Part shown: in pieces, positions 25,990 through 33,881 of the stretch
Position numbering within the stretch: the first letter of the stretch is position 1
Layout: the number at the start of each line of letters is the position of its first letter
NCBI GenBank assembly: GCA_017939795.1
Contig: JAGBAA010000089.1
Coordinates: forward strand, 1-55,401
Direction: 5' to 3'
DNA: 55,401 nucleotides
Source: Thermoguttaceae bacterium
GTDB taxonomy: Bacteria > Planctomycetota > Planctomycetia > Pirellulales > Thermoguttaceae
Made by a program: the position numbers and the translations under genes
The notes under the pieces: model-generated
What the model was told of the DNA's origin: nothing
The model's database searches: none
What the model saw: only the letters and a program-made list of their open reading frames with translations

Positions 25990-27861
25990 CTACGGCAGAT
26001 TCCCGGAGAAACGGACCTCGATCTCCTGCGGGGTATCCATGACGGGGAAAGTCACGGTGAGACGGCGGATCCCGCTGTTCTGATTTTCATCCGGTCCCTG
26101 CGTCGTGGCGAGATCCTCGAAACGGGCATTGACTGCCGTGCATTTCTCCAGCGAAACGCACAGTTTCTTCTCTTCTTTTCCGGCATTCTGCGTCAGGACA
26201 GCCGTCTTTCCGTCCGGGGAGATCTCGATCTTCGCGCGCGTATGGAACTGCCAGACGAGCGGCTTCCCGATGGTACTTTCCGTGCCGGGGCCGATCTCGT
26301 CGCGGAAAGTCACGCACGATTTTTCGCGGTCAAGGCAGACCTTTCGGCGAGCGTAGGCCAACTGTCCCGCGTACGCTTGCGTAAGATCCGTCCACGCGCT
26401 TCCCGCAGCGGGCGTTGAGGTGAAGTCCTCGATTCTGCAGGCCGCTTTCGGGTCCTGATTCATTCCGTCGACGCAGAGCGTGTTCTGTCCGCGGGTCGCG
26501 AGCCGATAGTAAGTCCAGCGCTTTTTCCCGAAATACCCGGGCAGATTGTAGTTGTCTGCCCCAAGATCGACGGCCCAGCGTACGGAATCGTGATTCAGAA
26601 TGAATGCCCCAAGCTCAAGATGACTGTGGTTGACGGCATTTCCGCCTGCCTTGAAACCAACAAACCACGCGTTCGGGTCCGTCCAGGAGCTTCGGAACGT
26701 CGCGATTTCCGCGTCCCGGAACGAGAAATCGAGCGGAACTTTCGTCATGTCCGCTTTTGCCGGGCGGTAGTACCAAACCGCCGTCGGGTAAATGTCTTTT
26801 CGATAATTCAGGTAAAACTGCGTCCATTCGGGCCGTCCATACCGATTCGCGAACCACATGAGCTGGGAGTGCGCGATGATCCCGGAGCCTGCATCGGCGA
26901 AATTGAAGGAACGTCCCTGCGGGTCCGCCAGCGCGATGAGCGAATCGCCCGTTTTGTCGAAACCTTCAAAGTCGGCGACTCCAAAGTCGGAACCGAGCGC
27001 GGATTCCAGCGCCTCAATGTAGAAAAGCGTGTAGAGCGTCGTGTAGCACCAGTAGGCCGGTCCTTCCGCCCACGCACCGTCCGGCGCGAAAGACTTCATG
27101 GCGATCCCGACCGACTTTACGCCGTCTTGGACTGTTTTTTCGATGACTTCTTTCTTTTTCGGGTCCGTCACAGCATCCGCAATGGCGAGTGCGCCCATCG
27201 TGAGGCCCCCATTGCAGACCTGATTCCAATTATACTCAGACTGTTTCCACCAACGTTTTCCAGTGCGGCCGGGCACGAGTCCCTTTTCGTAAATGGCGTC
27301 CTCGATCATTTTCCGCTCATCCTGCGTCAGATCCGCGTAGAACCAGTCGTATGCGATAGCAAAAGCCGCAGCCATCTCGGCAGTATCGAGGAAATGCGAG
27401 GGATTCCAGTCCGGGAAAGCGGCAGCAGCGCGAATTTCCGCCATCGCGCGTTCCCGGCACGCGGTCCGTTTCTCGGCATCTTCCGAGAGACGGTAAACCG
27501 TTCCCAGCGCGAGGACACGGCGCAGACACTTTCGGCTCTGCGTCAAAAGGCGCGGTCCGACGATAATGTAGCCGACTGTTTCAGGATTTTTCAGGTACTT
27601 TTCCGCCTCCTTTTCCACGGAAGCGTAAAGTGCCTGAAGGTTCGCGTCAGTCTTCAGAAGTGCAGCAGTCTCCGCGCACTGTGCGTCCGTCATGTAGATG
27701 CGCGGATGTTTCGGATTCAGATCCGCCAGCGACGGGATCTCCTCAGCCGAGACCTGCGCAGCCAGCACAAACTGCAAAACGACCAAAATTGCCCAAAATG
27801 CCAGAAATACCGGAACAGCAAAAAACGCGACACCGGTAGAATGGATGGATCTCGATTTCAT
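25990..27861 (-). CDS. Heparinase II/III-like polysaccharide lyase
   Basis: A 623-residue exported protein; the N-terminal hydrophobic segment (about residues 12-38, ending VSAEE) is a long signal peptide. The first half is the alpha/alpha toroid of polysaccharide lyases, with YDWFYADLTQDER, YNWNQVCNGG and GAWAEGPAYW. The second half is the heparinase II/III beta-sandwich, with NHSHLELGAF (H412, H414) followed by the DLGADNY strand. Such lyases cleave uronic-acid polysaccharides (heparin/heparan sulfate, alginate or similar) by beta-elimination; which one is used here cannot be told. AAAGGAG lies at the start. It sits between the amidotransferase-like gene and the CBM/TIM-barrel gene in one minus-strand set. 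Confidence 0.88.
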   Translation of the reverse strand: MKSRSIHSTGVAFFAVPVFLAFWAILVVLQFVLAAQVSAEEIPSLADLNPKHPRIYMTDAQCAETAALLKTDANLQALYASVEKEAEKYLKNPETVGYIIVGPRLLTQSRKCLRRVLALGTVYRLSEDAEKRTACRERAMAEIRAAAAFPDWNPSHFLDTAEMAAAFAIAYDWFYADLTQDERKMIEDAIYEKGLVPGRTGKRWWKQSEYNWNQVCNGGLTMGALAIADAVTDPKKKEVIEKTVQDGVKSVGIAMKSFAPDGAWAEGPAYWCYTTLYTLFYIEALESALGSDFGVADFEGFDKTGDSLIALADPQGRSFNFADAGSGIIAHSQLMWFANRYGRPEWTQFYLNYRKDIYPTAVWYYRPAKADMTKVPLDFSFRDAEIATFRSSWTDPNAWFVGFKAGGNAVNHSHLELGAFILNHDSVRWAVDLGADNYNLPGYFGKKRWTYYRLATRGQNTLCVDGMNQDPKAACRIEDFTSTPAAGSAWTDLTQAYAGQLAYARRKVCLDREKSCVTFRDEIGPGTESTIGKPLVWQFHTRAKIEISPDGKTAVLTQNAGKEEKKLCVSLEKCTAVNARFEDLATTQGPDENQNSGIRRLTVTFPVMDTPQEIEVRFSGNLP

Positions 27862-27929
27862 TTTTTCTCCTTTGAGGCGGGGAATATCAGGAATTTTGAA
27901 TTACGGCAGGGAAAGGTATGGTTAGGGAT

Positions 27930-27968
27930 GCGGGAAACGAAATGAAGCAGGCTCATTGAGTTTCCCGC
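27930..27968. other. Imperfect stem-loop upstream of heparinase gene
   Basis: GCGGGAAAC (27930-27938) pairs perfectly with GTTTCCCGC (27960-27968), and AATGA/TCATT extends the stem inward after a two-base mismatch. No T run follows on either strand, so it may be an RNA processing or stabilising element within the operon rather than a terminator. Confidence 0.45.
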
Positions 27969-28015
27969 ACAAAAGGCTTTTTTCAGGAGCACGTTTTCAG
28001 GTGCACAGCCTCGTT

Positions 28016-28777
28016 TTACCCGCGGCGGCGTGCGTAGGAGACGACGTTTCGGAAGAATTTCGCGTAGTCTCCGCCGACATCGACAAAATCACCGCCGGGA
28101 ACGTCCTGCACGACACGCGGTTTCCCCCAGTCGACGAAACCGCCGACCCAGTGCGGGGCAACGTCCGTGCCGAGCGCCAGCGTGCGGCCTTTTCCGTAGG
28201 TTCCTTCGACCAGAAGCGGCGTTTTTTCCTGGATCTCGAAGCGGAAATCTCCACTTTCATGCGTAACGGCGAACCGGACGGCCTCGAGGAGCACGGAAGC
28301 GTCTTTCTTCGGCCGGAATTCATTGAATCCGCCCACTCCCGGCGGCGTTTCCCACGGAAGGCCCGCGAGAACGGGGGAATTTTCCTTCCCGGCAGCCGGC
28401 ACGACGAGCACAGGCTGCGCGTAGTTTCGGCGATCGTCTTCATCGAGCATCTCAACCGGAAGGATCTCCTTCAGCGGCGTGGAATCGTACTCGCCAAGCC
28501 GTCCGCGGTAGCTCTCCCAACCTCCGAACATGATGAGGCCCGCGCCGTTCGCGACGCATTTTTCAATGTGCGCGAAGTGGGCGTCCGAGAGATTTTTCGC
28601 CGGATAGTCACTCAGAATGTACGCGGAATACTCCGTTTCAAGAAAATCTTCTCCGGGAGCGTCCGGACTGTCCACGCGGTCAAACGGGATCCCGAAATGC
28701 GCCATGATCCCGGCAAGGTACGCAGCTGCGCCCAAAACGGAATCATCGCCAAGATAGCAAACTTTTTCGCTTTTCAT
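28016..28777 (-). CDS. Class I glutamine-amidotransferase-like protein
   Basis: 253 residues with a flavodoxin-like GATase1 fold, close to the group typified by Salmonella STM3548 (COG5426-like). It opens with VCYLGDDSVLGAAAYLAGIM, then SAYILSDYPAKN, the GLIMFGGWESYRG turn, and GTYGKGRTLALGTDVAPHW near the end. I see no standard Cys-His-Glu glutaminase triad, so it may bind sugars or metabolites rather than hydrolyse glutamine. No signal peptide: cytoplasmic. The chosen ATG (28777) follows GAAGGAAAG; the longer frame to 28843 has a poly-Lys stretch that is really the leader. It is the first gene of the minus-strand glycan set, with a promoter at 28865-28892. Confidence 0.75.
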   Translation of the reverse strand: MKSEKVCYLGDDSVLGAAAYLAGIMAHFGIPFDRVDSPDAPGEDFLETEYSAYILSDYPAKNLSDAHFAHIEKCVANGAGLIMFGGWESYRGRLGEYDSTPLKEILPVEMLDEDDRRNYAQPVLVVPAAGKENSPVLAGLPWETPPGVGGFNEFRPKKDASVLLEAVRFAVTHESGDFRFEIQEKTPLLVEGTYGKGRTLALGTDVAPHWVGGFVDWGKPRVVQDVPGGDFVDVGGDYAKFFRNVVSYARRRG

Positions 28778-28864
28778 TTTTTCGTTTCTTTCCTTCTTTT
28801 TTTCTTTAAAAAACCATTTCCAAATGGCTCTTTCCGAGTTCACATAAAATTGGCATTTTCCTTT

Positions 28865-28892
28865 AGGATACCTGATTTTTCAGACTTTTCAA
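28865..28892 (-). promoter_or_regulatory. Promoter of minus-strand glycan set
   Basis: Minus-strand -35 TTGAAA (28887-28892), 16-bp spacer, -10 TATCCT (28865-28870). It is back to back with the GDPD promoter at 28966-28994. Confidence 0.65.
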
Positions 28893-28965
28893 GGGTCACG
28901 TTCCCATTTTTCTCAAAAGAAAAGAAAAAAAAGCCAAAGAAGAATAAAAAAACGATCTCCGGTGC

Positions 28966-28994
28966 TTGCGGAAAACCGCGAAATGAGGTAAAAT
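28966..28994 (+). promoter_or_regulatory. Promoter of second GDPD gene
   Basis: -35 TTGCGG (28966-28971), 17-bp spacer, -10 TAAAAT (28989-28994); the leader to 29075 is about 75 nt and ends with TAAGGAGA. Confidence 0.7.
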
Positions 28995-29074
28995 AAAATC
29001 TGCGGGGCCATATTCTGTCCACAGCTCCGCCGAATGACCTACCTGTTTTCCCCACAAAAATAAGGAGAATTTTC

Positions 29075-29917
29075 ATGAAACGATTTTTGGCTTTTTTCCT
29101 TTCCGCCCTCTTTCTGACCACTGCCGCAGTGCAGGCCCAGCTTCCGGAGATCGCGGGCAGGATCCGCACCATGGCACATCGCGGAGACTACCATAACGCG
29201 CCCGACAACACGATCCCGAGCCTCAAAATGGCCATCGCGACCGGCGTGGATTCCTGCGAATTTGACGTCCGCCGCACGAAAGACGGCGTTCTGGTCCTCT
29301 CGCATGACGCAACGTTCGCGCACGCCTCCAAAGGTGCCTGTACGCGGGCCGTCTCCGACATGACGTTTGAAGAGACCCAGACCGTGGACGTCGGCGCCTA
29401 CAAAGGGGAAGCCTGGAAAGGGACAAAATGCCCGACTCTCGAAGAAACGCTCCTCCTCTTCAAAGGTTCCGGCTGCATTCCGGTCATCGAGATCAAACAG
29501 CCCGGCACGGAAGAAGACATTGCGGCGATGCTCAAAAAGCACGACATGGTGAAAGAGTGCGCCATCGTCTCGTTCGATCATGAATCGATCCGGAAAATGT
29601 GGACTCTTTGCCCCGGCATCTACGCTTACCGGAACGGCGGCGACCGGAAAGGAATGAGCGATGAAGAGTACGTTCAGTGGTTCATCGACAGCCAGAAAGA
29701 CTGCCCGTACAAGGTGGCGAATCCGCACGTCGGAAACATGAATCCGAATACCGTGAAACTCCTGAAGAAAGCCGGATTTACCGTCAGCACGTGGATCGTC
29801 GATGCTCCGGAAAAGCTCAACGAGTTCCTCGACGCCGGGATCGACACCATGACGACGAACCGCCCCGCTGTTTTCGTAGAAGTCATGAAAGAACGCGAAA
29901 AAGCGGGAAAAAAATGA
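29075..29917 (+). CDS. Second secreted glycerophosphodiester phosphodiesterase
   Basis: 280 residues, signal peptide of about 21 residues (ending VQAQ). The GDPD core is complete: H35-R36 in MAHRGDYH, E62 and D64 in CEFDVRRTKDG, H77-D78 in LSHDAT, and E-I-K in PVIEIKQPG; the C-terminal strand WIVDAPEKLNEFLDAGIDTMTTNRP is diagnostic. The usual PENT element reads PDNT here (D44 for Glu), a conservative change at a metal-site position. It is only distantly similar to the GDPD at 22663, so the two are not a recent duplication. It is transcribed from its own promoter, divergent from the amidotransferase/lyase set. Confidence 0.92.
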   Translation: MKRFLAFFLSALFLTTAAVQAQLPEIAGRIRTMAHRGDYHNAPDNTIPSLKMAIATGVDSCEFDVRRTKDGVLVLSHDATFAHASKGACTRAVSDMTFEETQTVDVGAYKGEAWKGTKCPTLEETLLLFKGSGCIPVIEIKQPGTEEDIAAMLKKHDMVKECAIVSFDHESIRKMWTLCPGIYAYRNGGDRKGMSDEEYVQWFIDSQKDCPYKVANPHVGNMNPNTVKLLKKAGFTVSTWIVDAPEKLNEFLDAGIDTMTTNRPAVFVEVMKEREKAGKK

Positions 29918-30014
29918 AACGGCGTGAAAACGAAAACGTCCGATGACGGCCATGAATTCAAGTCTTTCCGGCTCGTTGGCCGCTTCGTTTTTAAAGTGCG
30001 CTTCCGCGCGTTCG

Positions 30015-30118
30015 GGAGTGGGAGTTTTTTATTCCACTCCGTTGGAGGGGTACCCCGCAGGGGCGGGGTGGTCCAAAACGCCGAGTATCCCAAACCACCC
30101 CGTCTCGCTGCGCTCGCC
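30015..30118. repeat. Multi-stem palindromic intergenic element
   Basis: Successive inverted repeats: GGAGTGG/CCACTCC (30015-30021/30034-30040), the GGGGTACCCC palindrome at 30047-30056, CCCCGC/GCGGGG, and CGGGGTGGT/ACCACCCCG (30064-30072/30094-30102), followed by CTCGCTGCGCTCGCC. GC-rich elements with this CTCGCTGCGCTCG tail are common as dispersed repeats in gut bacteria. It lies between convergent genes. Confidence 0.6.
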
Positions 30119-30139
30119 AGGTAAACCGAGGAGAGGGAG

Positions 30140-31474
30140 TTACTCTTTCTCCTCCTCTTTCGCTTTTTCCTCTTCCTTCAGCTTCTTTTCAATATGTTCC
30201 GGCCATTTGGTCATCGAGAGACGGCCGGTTTGGTAATTCCACGTTGTCTCGAATTGCGAAAAGGTCATGAACGCTTCGGACAGATCGCAGTTGATGAAAG
30301 CCGTATTCGTCAGGTCGATCCCGGCCAGGTCCGCGGCAACGCGGCAGCCGAGAAACACGGAACGGGAAAGGTCTTTCGGCGCACGGAAGCGACGCGTCCA
30401 GTTTTCCAGCCGGCAGCGGACGAAAAGCCCTTTCTGAACGTTGACGGTCCGGTCGAAATGTTTCAGCTCAAGCCCGCTCAGGTCCGCGTCCTCAAAATAG
30501 CAGTTCGTGCCGTCCTCTTCCAGCTCTTTCGCCGCGCGGATATGGACATCGCCGGTGAAGACCGTTAAGGTTTCCAGCCTCTCGCGAAGCTCCATCTGCG
30601 GGTCCTTCACGACGTTTTTTTCCTGGATCGGGTCGCCCCAGTGCGAGACATTCAGCTCTTCCTCGATATTTTTCGGCCACTTGGCAAGATCCATCCTCTG
30701 ATTCCGCCAGTTCCACGTTTTCATGACCTGCTCAGCCTCCATCCAGACTTCGGAAAGATCCGCCTGCACGAAGACCGCGTTCTCAAAAGACTGGTCCGGC
30801 CAAAAATTAAGTTTCGCGAGCTTCCCCCAGCTGTCACGTTTCCCGCCAAACGCGAAACCGAAGTAATCATCGTGTTCCATGAGCGTTTCACCCGGCACGA
30901 TAAGCCCCGTGAGGTCGCCGATACGGAAGTTTTTCAATTCCGTGAACTGCTCCCGCGTGAGATCAGGAAGGGAACAGTCCTGAAAACAGGTATTTTCCAG
31001 ACAGCATCCCGCCAGGCTCGCGTTCGAAAAGTCTCCCCCCTGAATGACCGCGCCGGAAAGGTCGAGATCTTCCAGCTTGCCGCGCACGATAAGCGAATGA
31101 AACGTCTTTTCCCGGAAATTTCTGGTCTGGAGCCACTCTTCCCGCGAAAGCCAGACTTCGCCGCTCTGAAAAAAACAGTCGGTAAAATCACAGTCTTGCG
31201 TCTCACCGGTAAGGTAAGCATCCTTAAAAACCGTGCGGATAAATTTGCAGCCGAGAAACTTGCCGAGAGACAGGTACCCGGAATCGATGATACTGTCTGA
31301 AAAATTGAACCCCTCAAAAACATCCGGTTCTTCGCCAGCCAAAAGCCCATTCAGCTTTTCACCGTGAAAGTCCGATCGGCCGAGGATCCACGTTCCGTCC
31401 GGGGAAACGACCTGGGCCGACACGCCGGAGGCAAGCAGAAAAAAAACGGTGACACTTAAAAATAAACGCGGCAT
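30140..31474 (-). CDS. Exported pentapeptide-repeat protein
   Basis: 444 residues with a signal peptide (about 20 residues, ending VSAQ). The body is degenerate pentapeptide repeat (A/S-D/N-L/F-x-x), for example FEGFNFSDSIIDSG, LEDLDLSGAVIQGGDFSNASL and DLAGIDLTNTAFINCDL, which would fold as a right-handed quadrilateral helix. A longer unit recurs four times (near LQTRNFREKTF, ELKNFRIGDL, KTWNWRNQRMDLAKWP, TTWNYQTGRLSMTKWP); it resembles the TxEQLYSTxxYxxxDL module of planctomycete and verrucomicrobial pentapeptide proteins. The C-terminus is a Lys/Glu tail. Function unknown. It has its own promoter at 31544-31571. Confidence 0.8.
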   Translation of the reverse strand: MPRLFLSVTVFFLLASGVSAQVVSPDGTWILGRSDFHGEKLNGLLAGEEPDVFEGFNFSDSIIDSGYLSLGKFLGCKFIRTVFKDAYLTGETQDCDFTDCFFQSGEVWLSREEWLQTRNFREKTFHSLIVRGKLEDLDLSGAVIQGGDFSNASLAGCCLENTCFQDCSLPDLTREQFTELKNFRIGDLTGLIVPGETLMEHDDYFGFAFGGKRDSWGKLAKLNFWPDQSFENAVFVQADLSEVWMEAEQVMKTWNWRNQRMDLAKWPKNIEEELNVSHWGDPIQEKNVVKDPQMELRERLETLTVFTGDVHIRAAKELEEDGTNCYFEDADLSGLELKHFDRTVNVQKGLFVRCRLENWTRRFRAPKDLSRSVFLGCRVAADLAGIDLTNTAFINCDLSEAFMTFSQFETTWNYQTGRLSMTKWPEHIEKKLKEEEKAKEEEKE

Positions 31475-31543
31475 AAATCACTCTCCTTTACTGAATCCTG
31501 GCCTTTTTGCCGATTTCTCCGCGCGAAATACCGCACGCTGTCC

Positions 31544-31571
31544 AGTATAGCACGGAACTGAAAAAGTTCAA
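31544..31571 (-). promoter_or_regulatory. Promoter of pentapeptide-repeat gene
   Basis: Minus-strand -35 TTGAAC (31566-31571), 16-bp spacer, -10 TATACT (31544-31549). The -35 is the edge of the hairpin repeat at 31568-31605. Confidence 0.7.
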
Positions 31572-31605
31572 GCGGGGGAAGACGTTTTTTTCAGCCCCCG
31601 CTTGA
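31568..31605. repeat. Hairpin repeat copy A, with -35 box at its edge
   Basis: Perfect 11-bp arms TCAAGCGGGGG (31568-31578) and CCCCCGCTTGA (31595-31605) enclose a loop ending TTTTTTTCAG. It lies 34 bp beyond the purine permease stop and could end that transcript, since on the minus strand it is followed by ACTTTTTC. Its outer bases make the -35 of the next gene. A second copy in inverse orientation is at 45199-45238. Confidence 0.7.
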
Positions 31606-31638
31606 CACTCTCCCAGACTCGCAGAGCAAATCGGAAAT

Positions 31639-32985
31639 TCAGCGCAGGAACAGTGCGTATGCCAGCATGACCGCCGCGAGGATGAACATTCCTGGGGTCG
31701 TTTCCTTCACGCGGCCGGTGAGGAGTTTGAGGAACGGGTAGACGATGACTCCACAGAGGATGCCGCTTGCGATACTGCAGAAAAACGGGATCCCCGCAAG
31801 GATCAGGAACGCCGGGAGCGCTTCCGTTTTGTCCTGCCAGTCAATGTGCGCCAGACTTCCGGCCATCAGCACACCGACGATCACCAGCGCGGGAGCCGTC
31901 ACGGGGGGACAGCTGGCGATGGAGAGGATCAGCGGCGCGAAAAAGATGCTCACGAGGAAAAGCACTCCGACCGTCACGGCCGTCAGACCGGTTCGGCCTC
32001 CCGATTCCACGCCGGACGCGCTTTCGACGTACGTCGTGACCGTCGAGTGTCCGCAAAACGCCCCGAACATCGTCCCCAGTGCGTCCGCAAGAAAGATCCG
32101 GTCCATGCGCGGGATCGTTCCGTCTTCTTTCATGAATCCCGCCTGATGGCTCACGCCAATGACCGTCCCGAACGTGTCGAAAACGTCCATGAAAAGCAGA
32201 ATGAAAATAAACGGCACCAGGTGTTTCAGATTTGCCCAGACGCCCGCAAGATCCATCTTTCCCGCGACTTCCATCGGATCAGCCGGTATTCCGAAAACTC
32301 CGGCGATCTCCACACTTCCAAATCCCAGCGCAGCGAGCGTCGAGACGGCCATGCCGATCAGGATCGCACCGGGGACTTTCCGGATCATCAGGACGGCCGA
32401 GACGAACAGTCCGGACCAGAAAATGGCAGAATCCGGCGTCATGAAAGCCCCCATCGACGGCTGGTCGTTCTCGATGACGAGGATCCCGGCGTTTTTCAGT
32501 CCAAGATACGCAATGAAGAGTCCGATCCCTGCACAGATCCCCATTTTCGAGGAACGGCTCATCAGCACGAGAAGGTGATTCCGGACCTTCAGGAGCGAAA
32601 TGATCAGAAAAAGGCATCCGGCGATGAAGACCGTCCCAATGGCCAATTGCCAGACAGCCGCTTCACCGACATTCATTCCAAGGGCCAGCGCACAGGCGGG
32701 AAAAAGCTCGCAGACGACGAAGAAATTGTTTCCCATTCCCGGCGCGAGCGCGAGAGGATAGTTCGCGTAAAATCCCATCAGAAAACACGCGAACGCACTG
32801 GCGATGCACGTCGTGACCAAAAGCGCCTCAGCCGGCATCCCGGTATCCGTTCCGATCATGGCTCCGGACATCAGCGCGGGCTGAATGCACAAAATATACG
32901 CCATCGTCACGAACGTCACGCACCCCGCGAGCACCTCCCGCGTCAGAGTCGTTCCGTTTTCCTGAAATTTAAAAAATCGTTCCAT
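31639..32985 (-). CDS. Purine permease, AzgA/PbuG (NCS2) family
   Basis: A 448-residue inner-membrane transporter with about a dozen hydrophobic helices. The NCS2 AzgA-type hallmarks are present: opening REVLAGCVTFVTMAYIL, PLALAPGMGNNFF in helix 3, MDVFDTFGTVIGV in helix 8, and the GHSTVTTYVESASGVESGGRTGLTA loop. These proteins import adenine, guanine or hypoxanthine with protons. The ATG at 32985 is preferred; a TTG three codons upstream is in frame. It is a single-gene unit with a promoter at 33051-33078. I looked for a purine riboswitch in the leader and saw none. Confidence 0.94.
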   Translation of the reverse strand: MERFFKFQENGTTLTREVLAGCVTFVTMAYILCIQPALMSGAMIGTDTGMPAEALLVTTCIASAFACFLMGFYANYPLALAPGMGNNFFVVCELFPACALALGMNVGEAAVWQLAIGTVFIAGCLFLIISLLKVRNHLLVLMSRSSKMGICAGIGLFIAYLGLKNAGILVIENDQPSMGAFMTPDSAIFWSGLFVSAVLMIRKVPGAILIGMAVSTLAALGFGSVEIAGVFGIPADPMEVAGKMDLAGVWANLKHLVPFIFILLFMDVFDTFGTVIGVSHQAGFMKEDGTIPRMDRIFLADALGTMFGAFCGHSTVTTYVESASGVESGGRTGLTAVTVGVLFLVSIFFAPLILSIASCPPVTAPALVIVGVLMAGSLAHIDWQDKTEALPAFLILAGIPFFCSIASGILCGVIVYPFLKLLTGRVKETTPGMFILAAVMLAYALFLR

Positions 32986-33050
32986 GGGAATCAAACCAAA
33001 AAAGCGGACCCGGTCAATGAGGGGATGAACATTTCACCCCGAATTCCCAT

Positions 33051-33078
33051 ATTCTACCTGAAATCGAACAAAAGTCAA
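33051..33078 (-). promoter_or_regulatory. Promoter of purine permease
   Basis: Minus-strand -35 TTGACT (33073-33078), 16-bp spacer, -10 TAGAAT (33051-33056). Confidence 0.7.
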
Positions 33079-33192
33079 GCAGGTACCGAAAGTTAAGCTC
33101 TTCCGGTCCTGCAAATTTGTGAGGCTTTCACTTCTTCTCATTCCGAAAACAGTATCGTTCTTTTCCTGGAAAATGATCCATCCGTAAGTTCT

Positions 33193-33876
33193 TCAGAACC
33201 AGACATGGACGAGTGAAAAATAGATCCCACACAGAATACAGATTCCCCCGACTCCATTTCGGATCCAACGGTCTGCCTCCCGAGTACACCCAAAAATACG
33301 CTCAAGCCGATGGACTTGAAATGCCAGGATCCAGCTAAAAAACAGAACGGGCAAAGCGGTTCCGATTCCGAAGATGCATGGAATCACAAATCGTGACTCT
33401 ATCTGTGCAGACAATCCCAGCATCGCCAAAAAAGCAGCCGCCGAAGTTGGGCAAAATGCGAAAGCCAAAATCACGCCGAGCGGAAATGCGCTCCAAATTC
33501 CCAACTTTTCCGAAAACGACCCCGCTTTTTTCAAATTAAAGTTTCCAAACGAAAATACGATCATTCCCGTAAACATCATCCCGAACAGGATCATTGCCGG
33601 CCCCAGCCAATCGTGAACCGTGACGGCCAAAAATCGTGTCAGGCTTTCCGCAGATCCCAATGCCGTCTTCAGTACACAAAACGAAAGCAGTACATATGCG
33701 GTCATTCGTCCCAAAGCGTAAAGACAGCCTGCTGTCAGCGTTTTTCGGGAACGTCCAGCCTGTCCAGCCAAAAAAGACACTGCTGCCAGATTGCCTGCAA
33801 GCGGACAGGGACTAAGGGAAGTAAGGAGTCCTGACAAAAATGCTGCTCCCGCGCAAAAGAAGGCCCCGGTTTCCAT
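33193..33876 (-). CDS. ArsG-like (CcdA/TauE-type) permease
   Basis: A 227-residue six-helix membrane protein. SPCPLAGN (C24) and FCPTSAAAF (C142) are the paired cysteine motifs of the CcdA/DsbD transmembrane fold and its ArsG-type relatives, which are annotated as aromatic arsenical efflux or electron-carrying permeases. It is the last gene of the minus-strand arsR operon, five bases behind a CxxC exported protein. The pairing suggests it passes electrons or thiol compounds across the membrane for the two CxxC proteins; whether it also exports a metalloid is open. CcdA-like thiol transfer is the main alternative reading. Confidence 0.82.
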   Translation of the reverse strand: METGAFFCAGAAFLSGLLTSLSPCPLAGNLAAVSFLAGQAGRSRKTLTAGCLYALGRMTAYVLLSFCVLKTALGSAESLTRFLAVTVHDWLGPAMILFGMMFTGMIVFSFGNFNLKKAGSFSEKLGIWSAFPLGVILAFAFCPTSAAAFLAMLGLSAQIESRFVIPCIFGIGTALPVLFFSWILAFQVHRLERIFGCTREADRWIRNGVGGICILCGIYFSLVHVWF

Positions 33877-33881
33877 ACAGT

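Noticed and set aside
32986..33192. Possible purine riboswitch before the purine permease
   Set aside because: I found no three-way-junction signature with the conserved loops; only a promoter and a weak GGGG/CCCC pairing are seen.
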